A DNA stretch of 64,000 bases, taken from NCBI RefSeq assembly GCF_001263175.1, contig NZ_CP012332.1:3411501-3475500 (forward strand), written 5' to 3'. Below the pieces are notes generated by a model. It made no database searches and was not told the origin of the DNA. It worked only from the letters and a program-made list of their open reading frames with translations. A program made the translations under genes and the position numbers. Every line of letters begins with the position of its first letter. The stretch's first letter is position 1. Below, piece after piece: positions 57,188-64,000 of the stretch. The stretch comes from Vulgatibacter incomptus. GTDB taxonomy: Bacteria > Myxococcota > Myxococcia > Myxococcales > Vulgatibacteraceae.

Positions 57188-58813
57188 ATGCGCGCACGTC
57201 TCGTCCTACCCATGCTCGTGGCCGCCCTCTTGGCCGGCTGCGAATCCACCGAAAACCCAACAGAGCCGGCCTGCGATTCCGCGGAGTGCGCCCTGGACTG
57301 CGCGGACGTGGTCGGCGGAACCGCCTACCTCGACGAATGCGGCACCTGCGTAGGCGGCACCACCGAGCTGGAACCGTGCACGCTGGACTGCAACGGCGAC
57401 CAGGACGGCACGGCCTTCCGCGACGAGTGCGGCAAGTGCGTCGGCGGCAACACCGAGCTCGAGCCCTGCACGCTGGACTGCAACGGAGATCAGGACGGCA
57501 CGGCCTTCCGCGACGAGTGCGGCAACTGCGTCGGCGGCAACACCGAGCTCGAGCCCTGCACGCTGGACTGCAACGGCGACCAGAACGGCACCGCCTTCCG
57601 CGACGAGTGCGGCAAGTGCGTCGGCGGCAACACCGACCTCGAGCCCTGCGCGCAGGACTGCAGCGGCGAGTGGGGCGGCACCGCCTTCCGCGATGAATGT
57701 GCTGCCTGCGTGGGCGGAACGACCGGTCTCGAGCCCTGCGCCCAGGACTGCAACGGCGATTGGGGCGGTTCCGCCCTCGTCGACGAGTGCGACGTGTGCG
57801 CGCGCGGCAACACCGACCTCGAGCCCTGCGCCCAGGACTGCAACGACGATTGGGGCGGCACCGCTGCCATCGACGGTTGCGGCGAGTGCGCTGGCGGAAA
57901 CACCGGCATCGATCCCTGCATCCTGGACTGCAATGGCGACCGGGACGGCACCGCTACCCTCGACGAGTGCGGCGCCTGCGTGGGAGGCGAGACCGGCCTC
58001 GAGCCTTGCGTAATGGACTGCAACGGCGACCGGGACGGCACCGCTACCCTCGACGAGTGCGGCGCCTGTGTGGGAGGCGAGACCGGCCTCGAGCCTTGCT
58101 TCAAGGACTGCAACGGCGACCGGGATGGCACCGCCTTCGTCGACGAGTGCGGCGCCTGCGTAGAAGGCGAGACCGGCCTCGAGCCCTGTCTTCTGGACTG
58201 CAACGGTGTCCCCGGCGGCTCCGCAGCCTTCGACGGCTGCGGCGTGTGCGCGGGCGGCAACACCCGCATCGAGCCTTGCGAGACCTGGTGCGGCGCGACG
58301 ATGGTCAGCCTGGCCGATCTTGGCCGGATCCACGCGGGGTATTTCTCGGAGGTGAGCACCAGCGAATCGCCGTTCGGTCACATCCTGGTGGCGAACGCAG
58401 GCCTCTTTTGGCTCCAGCTCGAAGGCGGGCCGTCGATCTGGCTGCCTGCAGGCCGCTACGTGGCCGACTTCCGACTCATGCAATCGGAGAGCTCGAACAC
58501 GAGCATGGGCGTGCGCCCGACGAACGGCGCCGACTGCATCGTCGGCGGCGGCCTGTCCTGGACCTCACCGGGCGAGCTGTCCTGGAGTACGACGCCCGCC
58601 ATCCCCTTCGAGGTCACTTCGTCTGACTGCCGGGTTCAGCTCTACGTCAATGACTTCAACTCGACCTACAAGTTCGGTTGGAGGTTCGACTGGGCCCGCA
58701 TCCGCCGGACGTGCGACGCCGACGCCGACTGCCCGAGCCTCGACAGCGGCGCGGTCTCCGGCACGTGTGTCGAGTCCGTGTGCTCCTACGCCCCGGAATG
58801 CGTCGGCCCCTGA
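57188..58813 (+). CDS. Secreted lipoprotein with eleven 30-residue Cys/Gly repeats and a C-terminal domain
   Basis: 541 aa. Lipobox LLAGC at residue 18. Residues 37-366 are eleven consecutive 30-residue repeats with consensus DCNGD--GTA--DECG-CVGG-T-LEPC--. Each repeat has four Cys and several Asp/Glu, suggesting disulfide-bonded modules with possible Ca2+ sites. The C-terminal ~170 residues (FLQLEGGPSIWLPAG, YVADFRLMQSESSN, VNDFNSTYKFGWRFDWARIRR) look like a jelly-roll-type carbohydrate-binding domain, and the last 30 form another Cys-rich tail. I do not know its role; surface display or adhesion is plausible. Confidence 0.86.
   Translation: MRARLVLPMLVAALLAGCESTENPTEPACDSAECALDCADVVGGTAYLDECGTCVGGTTELEPCTLDCNGDQDGTAFRDECGKCVGGNTELEPCTLDCNGDQDGTAFRDECGNCVGGNTELEPCTLDCNGDQNGTAFRDECGKCVGGNTDLEPCAQDCSGEWGGTAFRDECAACVGGTTGLEPCAQDCNGDWGGSALVDECDVCARGNTDLEPCAQDCNDDWGGTAAIDGCGECAGGNTGIDPCILDCNGDRDGTATLDECGACVGGETGLEPCVMDCNGDRDGTATLDECGACVGGETGLEPCFKDCNGDRDGTAFVDECGACVEGETGLEPCLLDCNGVPGGSAAFDGCGVCAGGNTRIEPCETWCGATMVSLADLGRIHAGYFSEVSTSESPFGHILVANAGLFWLQLEGGPSIWLPAGRYVADFRLMQSESSNTSMGVRPTNGADCIVGGGLSWTSPGELSWSTTPAIPFEVTSSDCRVQLYVNDFNSTYKFGWRFDWARIRRTCDADADCPSLDSGAVSGTCVESVCSYAPECVGP
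57296..58285 (+). repeat. Eleven tandem 90-bp coding repeats
   Basis: The 30-codon units of the lipoprotein at 57188. Units 8 and 9 are almost identical in DNA as well as protein, suggesting recent expansion by unequal recombination. Confidence 0.9.
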
Positions 58814-58826
58814 GCCTCGAATGGTC

Positions 58827-58854
58827 GGCGCCCGGCCTCGGTCGTCCGGGCGCC
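58827..58854. terminator. GC-rich hairpin between convergent genes
   Basis: GGCGCCCGG and CCGGGCGCC arms close a 10-base loop shortly after the repeat lipoprotein stop. No T-run follows, so it is probable but not proven as a terminator. Confidence 0.45.
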
Positions 58855-58961
58855 GCACCACCAAAGCGTTGTCGTTCCCAAAGCGTCGCCCGAGAGGGTT
58901 TGCGGCCGTTCCGCTCGAGAACCACCCTTGGTGATGCTCGGAGCGGAGCCCGGTACGAGCG

Positions 58962-60098
58962 TCATTCGCCGGGCGAGAAGGGCCATGTCGCCGGATACTC
59001 GTCACACCAGTTGACGGTGTACCCTCCGGTTTCGCTCTTCACCCACGAAGGGTCCCATCGCTGGGCGAGATCAGCCGGGACGACGAGATCGAGCGGTTCG
59101 CATCTGGACCACTGAGGGTGCTCGACGAAAGCGAGGTCGCCGTCGCGAACCGCGTCGGCAACCTGCCAGAGCTGCGAATACGGCGGTCCGAGGACGAATG
59201 CCAGCGCGGGGGTCGATGGGATGCCCCTCCAGCACGATGCCCGAACCGGATGCTCCTGGGTCTTTTTGTCCCGCATGACGAACGAAAAGCGCCGGATATA
59301 GCCGGACAGCACTCGCACATCCCCGTAGAACGGCCGAAGGAAGCTCGATACGTCTCGCCAAAGGCCTCGGAGCGCCTGCTCCCATCCCGGCTGCTGGAGC
59401 GCCGAAACCTCGACCTGCAGAGAAAACCGATTGCTCCGAAAGTTACGGGTCGGGGACTTCGATTCGCCGCGGTCCGAGAGGCTGAATCCCAGGACGGGCC
59501 GAGACGGGTAGAACACGGCATCTCGATTCTTCGCCATGAAGCTCACGAGGGCGTCGATGCCCGTCCGGTCCGTCTTGTACTCCGGCGGCTCCCACAACCC
59601 ATACCGCCGTGGAACTGCCTCCGGGAGGTGACGGGCGAGGATGCTCAGGAACTCGGACAGGCCGCCCTCGGTCCGGAGCGGCGACTCCATGAACCACCAC
59701 GACAGCTCGACGACCGAAAACCGCTTCTCGGGTTTCGGCTTCTCGTACCTCACCTCTCCGCGCGGAAGGGCCAGCGAGCCTCGCTGCGGGTCTTCGACGA
59801 GCCCGGCAAATTCGGCGGCGATGGATCGAGCGATTGAACGGAGCTTCAGGCGCGCTCCCAACCATGCGGAGACCGGTTCCAGCGAGAGCTCCACGAGCAC
59901 CGATACGCCGGGCAGCAGCTCGGCTGCCCCTGGTGGAACGTCCTCTGGCTCGACGGATTGAGCGGTCGTCACGACGATCTGCCACGAACGTTTCTCGAGC
60001 GTCCAGGTGCCGTCGTGCTCGGTCCATCCTCGCTTCGCGCTCAGACATGCGGACAAATCGCCTGGTTTGCGGCCCCATACTCGCAGGTCGTAGCTCAT
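58962..60098 (-). CDS. Conserved-looking soluble protein of unknown function
   Basis: 378 aa from ATG 60098 (MSYDLRVWGRKPGDLS). No signal peptide or membrane segments. Trp/Arg-rich with blocks WWFMESPLRTEGGLSEFLSILARHLPEAVPRRYGLWEPPEY, VFYPSRPVLGFSLSD, WRDVSSFLRPFYGDVRVLSGY and CDEYPATWPF. The compact SYDL-type start and size resemble some immunity proteins of polymorphic toxin systems (for example Imm52-like), but this is only a weak impression. It follows the propeller lipoprotein on the same strand by about 60 bp. Confidence 0.6.
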   Translation of the reverse strand: MSYDLRVWGRKPGDLSACLSAKRGWTEHDGTWTLEKRSWQIVVTTAQSVEPEDVPPGAAELLPGVSVLVELSLEPVSAWLGARLKLRSIARSIAAEFAGLVEDPQRGSLALPRGEVRYEKPKPEKRFSVVELSWWFMESPLRTEGGLSEFLSILARHLPEAVPRRYGLWEPPEYKTDRTGIDALVSFMAKNRDAVFYPSRPVLGFSLSDRGESKSPTRNFRSNRFSLQVEVSALQQPGWEQALRGLWRDVSSFLRPFYGDVRVLSGYIRRFSFVMRDKKTQEHPVRASCWRGIPSTPALAFVLGPPYSQLWQVADAVRDGDLAFVEHPQWSRCEPLDLVVPADLAQRWDPSWVKSETGGYTVNWCDEYPATWPFSPGE

Positions 60099-60159
60099 CG
60101 TTCCTCCGCAAGGCTTCACGGCCCCGCTCATGGCCCAGAGCCGCAGCTCCCGAGAGCGG

Positions 60160-61245
60160 CTACGGCAGCGGGAAGGCCTTCAGGCCTCCGCTGTCCGCGA
60201 CGTAGGCGGTCTTGCCGTCCGGGCTCAGGGCGAGCCCAGCGACGCTGCTCACGTCCGCGACGGCGATCGGCCCCTCGTCCGCGTCGACGAGGACCGCGCT
60301 GCCCACGAGGATGGTGACGTCGCCGCGATTGTCCACGACGCCGACTCCGCCCGATGCGGCGAGTACCTGGCGCTTGCCGGGCCGTAGCGCGAGGGCCACG
60401 GGTCCCGTCGGCAGGTCGAGCTCCGTGAGCGCCTTCGCAGAGGGCGCCGCGCCCACCAGCGCGAGCTCGTAGAGGCCGATGCGGCCGACGGCGACCTCGA
60501 CCGCCGCGACCGTCCACCCTTCGGCGGACGCGAGGGCCACCACCGGCTTCGGAAGCTCCAGCGTCGCCCGATCGTCCGTGGCTGCGTTCCAGCGGACGAC
60601 GGTGCCGGTCTTGTCGAAGGCGCCGGTCACGTTCACCACGTACGTGGATCCGTCGACGTGCGTGACCTGGCGCACCACCGAGCCGAAGTCGAAGGTCTCC
60701 GCCAAGGCGCCGTCCGGCTCGACCACGCCCAGGGAAAACGCCGCCACGAAGATCCGCTCGCCGTCGGGCGCCAGCGCGCTGCTCCCGTCGACACCGAAGA
60801 TCCCCATCGAGACGCCGCTCCGATCGTCGATCGACACGAGCGTGTGCGCGTTGTCCGCGCCAAGGCGGAAGAGGTTGTGGCTGTAATCGCCGAGCCAGAC
60901 GTCGCCGGCTCGGGTTGCCAGCGGCTGCTTCGGATAGAAGTGCTGGCGGATGCAGATGTCGCAGCTTCGCGGCAGGACCATGGGCAGCTCGGCGACCACT
61001 CGGCCCGAGGGCTCGAAGACCACCGCCCCGCCGCCCTCGTCGAAGGGCGCCGGCCCCATACCCACAGCGAGCACCACCTCGCCGTTGGGCCGCACCGCGA
61101 CGCCGCTCGCGCGCCCGGAGGCCTCGTAGGACCAGCTCGACGAAAGGGCCTTCACTTCCGATGAAGTGCCGGATCCACAAGCGGCGAGAACGGAGGCTGA
61201 AAGAACCAGGACCGTGAGGCGAAGCAGGCTCGACGAGGCGTACAT
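60160..61245 (-). CDS. Beta-propeller lipoprotein
   Basis: 361 aa. Clear lipobox VLAAC after a signal peptide. The body has repeated propeller blades: GVAVRPNGEVVLAVG, DVWLGDYSHNLFRLG, ALAPDGERIFVAAFS, LALRPGKRQVLAASG and LALSPDGKTAYVADSG. A CDICIR segment adds two Cys. Similar in build to other exported propellers in this window, without a Gly-rich linker. Function unknown. Confidence 0.82.
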   Translation of the reverse strand: MYASSSLLRLTVLVLSASVLAACGSGTSSEVKALSSSWSYEASGRASGVAVRPNGEVVLAVGMGPAPFDEGGGAVVFEPSGRVVAELPMVLPRSCDICIRQHFYPKQPLATRAGDVWLGDYSHNLFRLGADNAHTLVSIDDRSGVSMGIFGVDGSSALAPDGERIFVAAFSLGVVEPDGALAETFDFGSVVRQVTHVDGSTYVVNVTGAFDKTGTVVRWNAATDDRATLELPKPVVALASAEGWTVAAVEVAVGRIGLYELALVGAAPSAKALTELDLPTGPVALALRPGKRQVLAASGGVGVVDNRGDVTILVGSAVLVDADEGPIAVADVSSVAGLALSPDGKTAYVADSGGLKAFPLP

Positions 61246-61358
61246 GCCCGCCAGAAATCATGCGGGAAGTTCGGCGGCAAGGACTGCGTGCGCCCGGACG
61301 CGGCGCCGAGCATCTCGGGGGCGCGGAGCGTGTCTTCGAGCGCTCTTCCAGAACCAAT

Positions 61359-62606
61359 TCAGCCTGGATCGCTCTCTTCCAACCGAGCCGCCTGCATCAG
61401 GAGGTAGCTTCTCTCGGTCAGGCTCGTGGTTCGGGCCGCGGCTCGTCGGTAGTGCGCGATCGCGGCCTCTCGATCGCCCTTCCGTTCCAGCAGGTGTGCT
61501 CGAACCGCATCGACTCGAAAATGTTCCGAGATGCGCCGATCTCCCGCAAGCTCGTCGAGGCGAGCGAGGCCCGCCACCGGTCCGTGCACCATCGCCAGCG
61601 CGACGGCGTGGTTGAGCGCCACCATCGGATTGTCCGACATCTGGATCAGGAGGCCGTAGAGCGCGAGGATCTGCGGCCAGTCCGTCTCCTCGGCCGTGGC
61701 CGCCTCGTCGTGTACCGCCGCGATCGCCGCTTGGAGCTGGTAGGGGCCAATCGATCCCCGCGACAACGCAGTGGAGACGAGCTCAACGCCCTCCTCGATC
61801 GCGCTTCGATCCCAGAGAGATCGGTCCTGCTGGTCGAGGGCGATCAGCTCTCCCGTCGGACCCGTGCGCGCCTCGCGGCGAGCGTCGGTGAGGAGCATCA
61901 ACGCAAGGAGCCCCTCCACCTCGCTCTCCCCAGGGACGAGGCGATGGAGCATGCGGGCGAGACGGATCGCCTCGCCCGAGAGATCGGTGCGGACGAGCGC
62001 CGGGCCGGACGAGGCCGTGTATCCCTCGCTGAAGATCAGATAGAGCACGTGCAGCACGGCCCCCAGCCGCTCGGCGCGTTCCTCCTTCGTCGGCTCCTGG
62101 AAGGCGATCCCCGAAGCCTGGATGCTCTGCTTGGCCCGGCTGATCCGCTGGGCCATGGTCGCTTCCGGAACCAGGAACGCCCTGGCGATCTCGAGCGTGG
62201 TCAGGCCGCCCACCGCGCGAAGCGTGAGGGCGATGGCCGACGACGGCGAGAGCGCCGGGTGGCAGCACATGAAGAGGAGGTCGAGGGAATCGTCCCGACC
62301 GGCTCCATCCTCGTCAGGGGCGAGGGCGATCTGCTCCTCCGGAGGCACGAGGCTGACCACGATCGCCTCGCGGTGGCGGCGCGCCGCCTCGGCCCGGACC
62401 TGATCGGTCAAGCGCCGCGCCGCGACGCGGATCAGCCACGCCCGGGGGTTCTCTGGAAGACCGTCACGAGGCCATTGGGTGGCCGCGGCGAGGAGCGCCT
62501 CCTGGACCGCGTCCTCCGCCGCGGCGAAGTCGCGGAAACGACGGGTGACCGCGCCCAGCACCTGGGGCGCGATCTCCCGAAGCAGGGTCCGCAAATCCTC
62601 GGGCAT
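61359..62606 (-). CDS. ECF42-type RNA polymerase sigma factor with C-terminal TPR-like extension
   Basis: 415 aa. Sigma-2 (LREIAPQVLGAVTRRFRDFAAAEDAVQEALLAAATQWP--GLPENPRAWLIRVAARRLTD) and sigma-4 (ALTLRAVGGLTTLEIARAFLVPEATMAQRISRAKQSI) are followed by a ~200 residue extension (YLIFSEGY, IRLARMLHRLVPGESEVEGLLALMLL, IAAVHDEAATAEETDWPQILALYGLL, NPMVALNHAVALAMVHG) typical of the ECF42 group (DUF6596/TPR-like). The extension is needed for activity in that group and replaces an anti-sigma factor. ATG 62606 overlaps the stop of the DGPF gene, so they are coupled. Confidence 0.93.
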   Translation of the reverse strand: MPEDLRTLLREIAPQVLGAVTRRFRDFAAAEDAVQEALLAAATQWPRDGLPENPRAWLIRVAARRLTDQVRAEAARRHREAIVVSLVPPEEQIALAPDEDGAGRDDSLDLLFMCCHPALSPSSAIALTLRAVGGLTTLEIARAFLVPEATMAQRISRAKQSIQASGIAFQEPTKEERAERLGAVLHVLYLIFSEGYTASSGPALVRTDLSGEAIRLARMLHRLVPGESEVEGLLALMLLTDARREARTGPTGELIALDQQDRSLWDRSAIEEGVELVSTALSRGSIGPYQLQAAIAAVHDEAATAEETDWPQILALYGLLIQMSDNPMVALNHAVALAMVHGPVAGLARLDELAGDRRISEHFRVDAVRAHLLERKGDREAAIAHYRRAAARTTSLTERSYLLMQAARLEESDPG

Positions 62607-62998
62607 CAGAGCTCGTTGGGAGGAGGACTCATCACCTGGCGCACCTCGATCGCCATGTTGAGAGGCGCCCCACCAGGACCTGGCGCCGCAGATGCCTCCG
62701 CGGCGATCTCGTAGGCACGCTCGGGGCTTTCCACGTCCACGATCCAGTACCCCGCGAGGAACTCCTTCGTCTCGGGGAAGACGCCGTCCGTGATCGGCGC
62801 GCCGTCCTTCCCGGCTCGCACGAGTCGAGCCTGATCCGGGCCGGCGAGCCCCTCCCCCGCAACGAGCTCCCCGGATTCGGCCAGCTTCTTCGAGAAGCGG
62901 ATCATGAAGTCGATGTGGGCCCGGAAGTCCTTCTGCGGCCAGTTCATGATCTGGTACGGCCCCCCGCTCGGCGTGTGCATCATCAGCATGTACTTCAT
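62606..62998 (-). CDS. DGPF/YCII-domain protein, copy 1
   Basis: 130 aa. KYMLMMHTPSGGPYQIMNWP, SKKLAESGELVAGEGL, DGVFPETKEFLAGYWIVDVESPERAYEIAAEASAAPG and EVRQVM mark the DGPF/YCII family, a ferredoxin-like fold that accompanies ECF42 sigma factors. Enzymatic role unproven. Its stop overlaps the sigma factor start by one base. A promoter-like ECF42 motif lies at 63050-63076. Confidence 0.9.
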   Translation of the reverse strand: MKYMLMMHTPSGGPYQIMNWPQKDFRAHIDFMIRFSKKLAESGELVAGEGLAGPDQARLVRAGKDGAPITDGVFPETKEFLAGYWIVDVESPERAYEIAAEASAAPGPGGAPLNMAIEVRQVMSPPPNEL

Positions 62999-63049
62999 GG
63001 TCGACTCCCTTCGTGCGAGCGCCCCAATCTGGAGCGCGGTCTACCCGTA

Positions 63050-63076
63050 GTCGGAGCCGGGCCGCGTCTCTCGACA
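63050..63076 (-). promoter_or_regulatory. Promoter-like motif TGTCGA-N17-CGAC before DGPF copy 1
   Basis: Minus strand TGTCGA and CGAC separated by 17 bases, matching the -35/-10 pattern reported for ECF42 targets in Streptomyces. The same arrangement occurs upstream of DGPF copy 2. Confidence 0.6.
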
Positions 63077-63104
63077 TCGGCCCCGAAATTTTTGTTCCTG
63101 GGCA

Positions 63105-63494
63105 TCAGAGCAGGTCTTCGGGAGGACCGCTCATCACCTGACGCACCTCGATCGCCAGGTTGAGGGGCGCCCCGCCAGGTCCTGGCGCCGCAGAGGCCTC
63201 TGCGGCGATCTCGTAGGCACGCTCGGCGTGGTCGACGTCCACGATCCAGTAGCCCGCGAGGAACTCCTTCGCCTCGGGGAAGACACCGTCTGTGACGGGC
63301 GCGCCGTCCTTCCCGGCTCGGACGAGTCGGGCCTGTTCCGGGCCGGCCAGCTCTTCCCCCGCCACGAGCTCCCCGGCCTCGCCCAGCTTCTTGGTGAAGC
63401 GGGTCATGAACGCCATGTGCGCCTGGAGGTCCGTCTGCGGCCAGCTGAGCACCCGATACGGCCTCGGCGTGTGAATCATCAGCATGTACTTCAT
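63105..63494 (-). CDS. DGPF/YCII-domain protein, copy 2
   Basis: 129 aa, a close paralogue of 62606-62998 (shared KYMLM--TP, GEL-AGE-LAGP-QARLVRAGKDGAP, FLAGYWIVDV, RAYEIAAEASAAPGPGGAPLN). The leader has also been duplicated. It is co-oriented with the sigma factor and likely belongs to the same regulon. Confidence 0.9.
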   Translation of the reverse strand: MKYMLMIHTPRPYRVLSWPQTDLQAHMAFMTRFTKKLGEAGELVAGEELAGPEQARLVRAGKDGAPVTDGVFPEAKEFLAGYWIVDVDHAERAYEIAAEASAAPGPGGAPLNLAIEVRQVMSGPPEDLL

Positions 63495-63547
63495 GGTCGG
63501 CTCCCTTCGTGTTCCAGCGCCCTACCCTGGAACGCCCTCTACCGGTA

Positions 63548-63574
63548 GTCGGAGCCGGGCCGCGTCTCTCGACA
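63548..63574 (-). promoter_or_regulatory. Promoter-like motif TGTCGA-N17-CGAC before DGPF copy 2
   Basis: Same motif and 17-base spacing as at 63050-63076; flanking sequence is also similar. Confidence 0.6.
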
Positions 63575-63659
63575 TCCGCCGCATTTTTCGCCAACCCGGA
63601 CTCGAGGCGCCGATCCCGCCTTCAGGCGAGGCGGTCCGCCACGGCAATGCGCAGGTGTT

Positions 63660-64000
63660 TCATGGTGCGGGTCGCTCTGGCGATTTCGGCGGGATCTCGC
63701 CGCGGAGCTGGAAGAGCTCGAAGCGGAGCTCGGCGCCGCCCTCTCGCAACAGGTTCGCGAGCCGGGGCTCCATCACGGTCAACGAGATCCTCTCGACGCC
63801 CGGTGCGTGCGACTGCAGCGCCGCAAGCATCGGACGCGCGAGCGTCAGCCTCTCCACGCCAAAGAACGACGCACCAGGGAACGATGGGCTGAAGAGGGCC
63901 AAAGCCTCGAGAGTGCCATCCAGGCGGACGGGCAGCTCGCCTCGTGCGCGGGCCGCCGAGACGCTGCCGGGCAATAGCGACCATCGCTCCTCGAGCGCCG
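63660..64000 (-). CDS. C-terminal part of an unrecognised gene, 5' end outside window
   Basis: Open to the right edge on the minus strand, 112 codons ending PPKSPERPAP and a stop at 63660. A TTG near 63974 exists, but the frame continues to the window end (ALEERWSLLPGSVSAARARG), so it is probably truncated by the edge. Strand-like segments (ISLTVMEPRLANLLREGG, LRFELFQLRGE) suggest a compact alpha/beta domain. No family recognised. Confidence 0.5.
   Translation of the reverse strand, partial: ALEERWSLLPGSVSAARARGELPVRLDGTLEALALFSPSFPGASFFGVERLTLARPMLAALQSHAPGVERISLTVMEPRLANLLREGGAELRFELFQLRGEIPPKSPERPAP

Noticed and set aside
57296-58285. CRISPR-like array of regular repeats
   Set aside because: The 90-bp units are contiguous, codon-periodic and encode the lipoprotein repeats; there are no spacers and no cas genes.
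61260-62714. A 484-codon plus-strand frame opposite the ECF42 sigma gene
   Set aside because: Antisense shadow; sigma-2, sigma-4 and the ECF42 extension are all on the minus strand.

Overview
This 64 kb window is from a high-GC (about 70% by eye), gene-dense chromosome that looks like a member of the Myxococcota. That is inference, from the codon use, many secreted lipoproteins with Gly-Gly-x-Gly-Gly linkers, GAF/HD-GYP signalling and an ECF42 sigma factor with DGPF-family partners. I saw no rRNA, tRNA, CRISPR array or phage genes.

Layout. 0-5 kb: the 3' part of an M18 aminopeptidase, ApaG, a Gly-rich beta-propeller lipoprotein preceded by a well-formed cobalamin riboswitch, and ahcY. 5-6.4 kb: two tandem Uma2-family genes with duplicated leaders. 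6.4-13.97 kb: a lower-GC islet bounded by direct repeats of the last ~54 bp of rlmN. It holds a two-gene lipoprotein operon whose first gene, a trypsin-like pseudoprotease of about 870 aa, has been split by an IS30-family element (10933-12168, CAT target duplication) and then by an IS3-family element (about 8194-9805). 13.97-16.6 kb: an mpg - ECF sigma - zinc anti-sigma - rlmN operon. 16.6-25.1 kb: PAP2 phosphatase, MurJ, GAF/HD-GYP phosphodiesterase, a propeller lipoprotein, and a Spy-like / response regulator / histidine kinase operon. 25.2-37.5 kb: a trans-sulfuration PLP enzyme with a divergent Lrp regulator, SPW membrane protein, acyltransferase, CyaY, CtaA, a LysR regulator, a creatininase-like protein, an ASH/vWA lipoprotein, kdsA-pyrG and a DUF2267 protein. 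37.5-40.7 kb: two secreted accessory genes, one AT-richer than its surroundings and one Cys-repeat lipoprotein. 40.8-57 kb: small-molecule metabolism, detoxification and repair genes (AKR, GST, ArsC-like, AlkA-type glycosylase, Tam, M23 peptidase, N-formylglutamate amidohydrolase, two MFS pumps, ADH, copper ATPase, VOC proteins). 57-64 kb: an 11-repeat lipoprotein, an unknown gene, a propeller lipoprotein, and an ECF42 sigma factor with two DGPF genes, each preceded by the same promoter-like motif.

Four genes (IS30 transposase, a LiaF-like protein, N-formylglutamate amidohydrolase, copper ATPase) are each interrupted by what looks like a single missing base in a short homopolymer. I treat these as probable sequence errors until checked.

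The most interesting structures are the repeated rlmN tails, which suggest accretion of cassettes at one site, the doubly IS-interrupted pseudoprotease operon, and the cobalamin riboswitch placed before a lipoprotein gene of no obvious B12 role.
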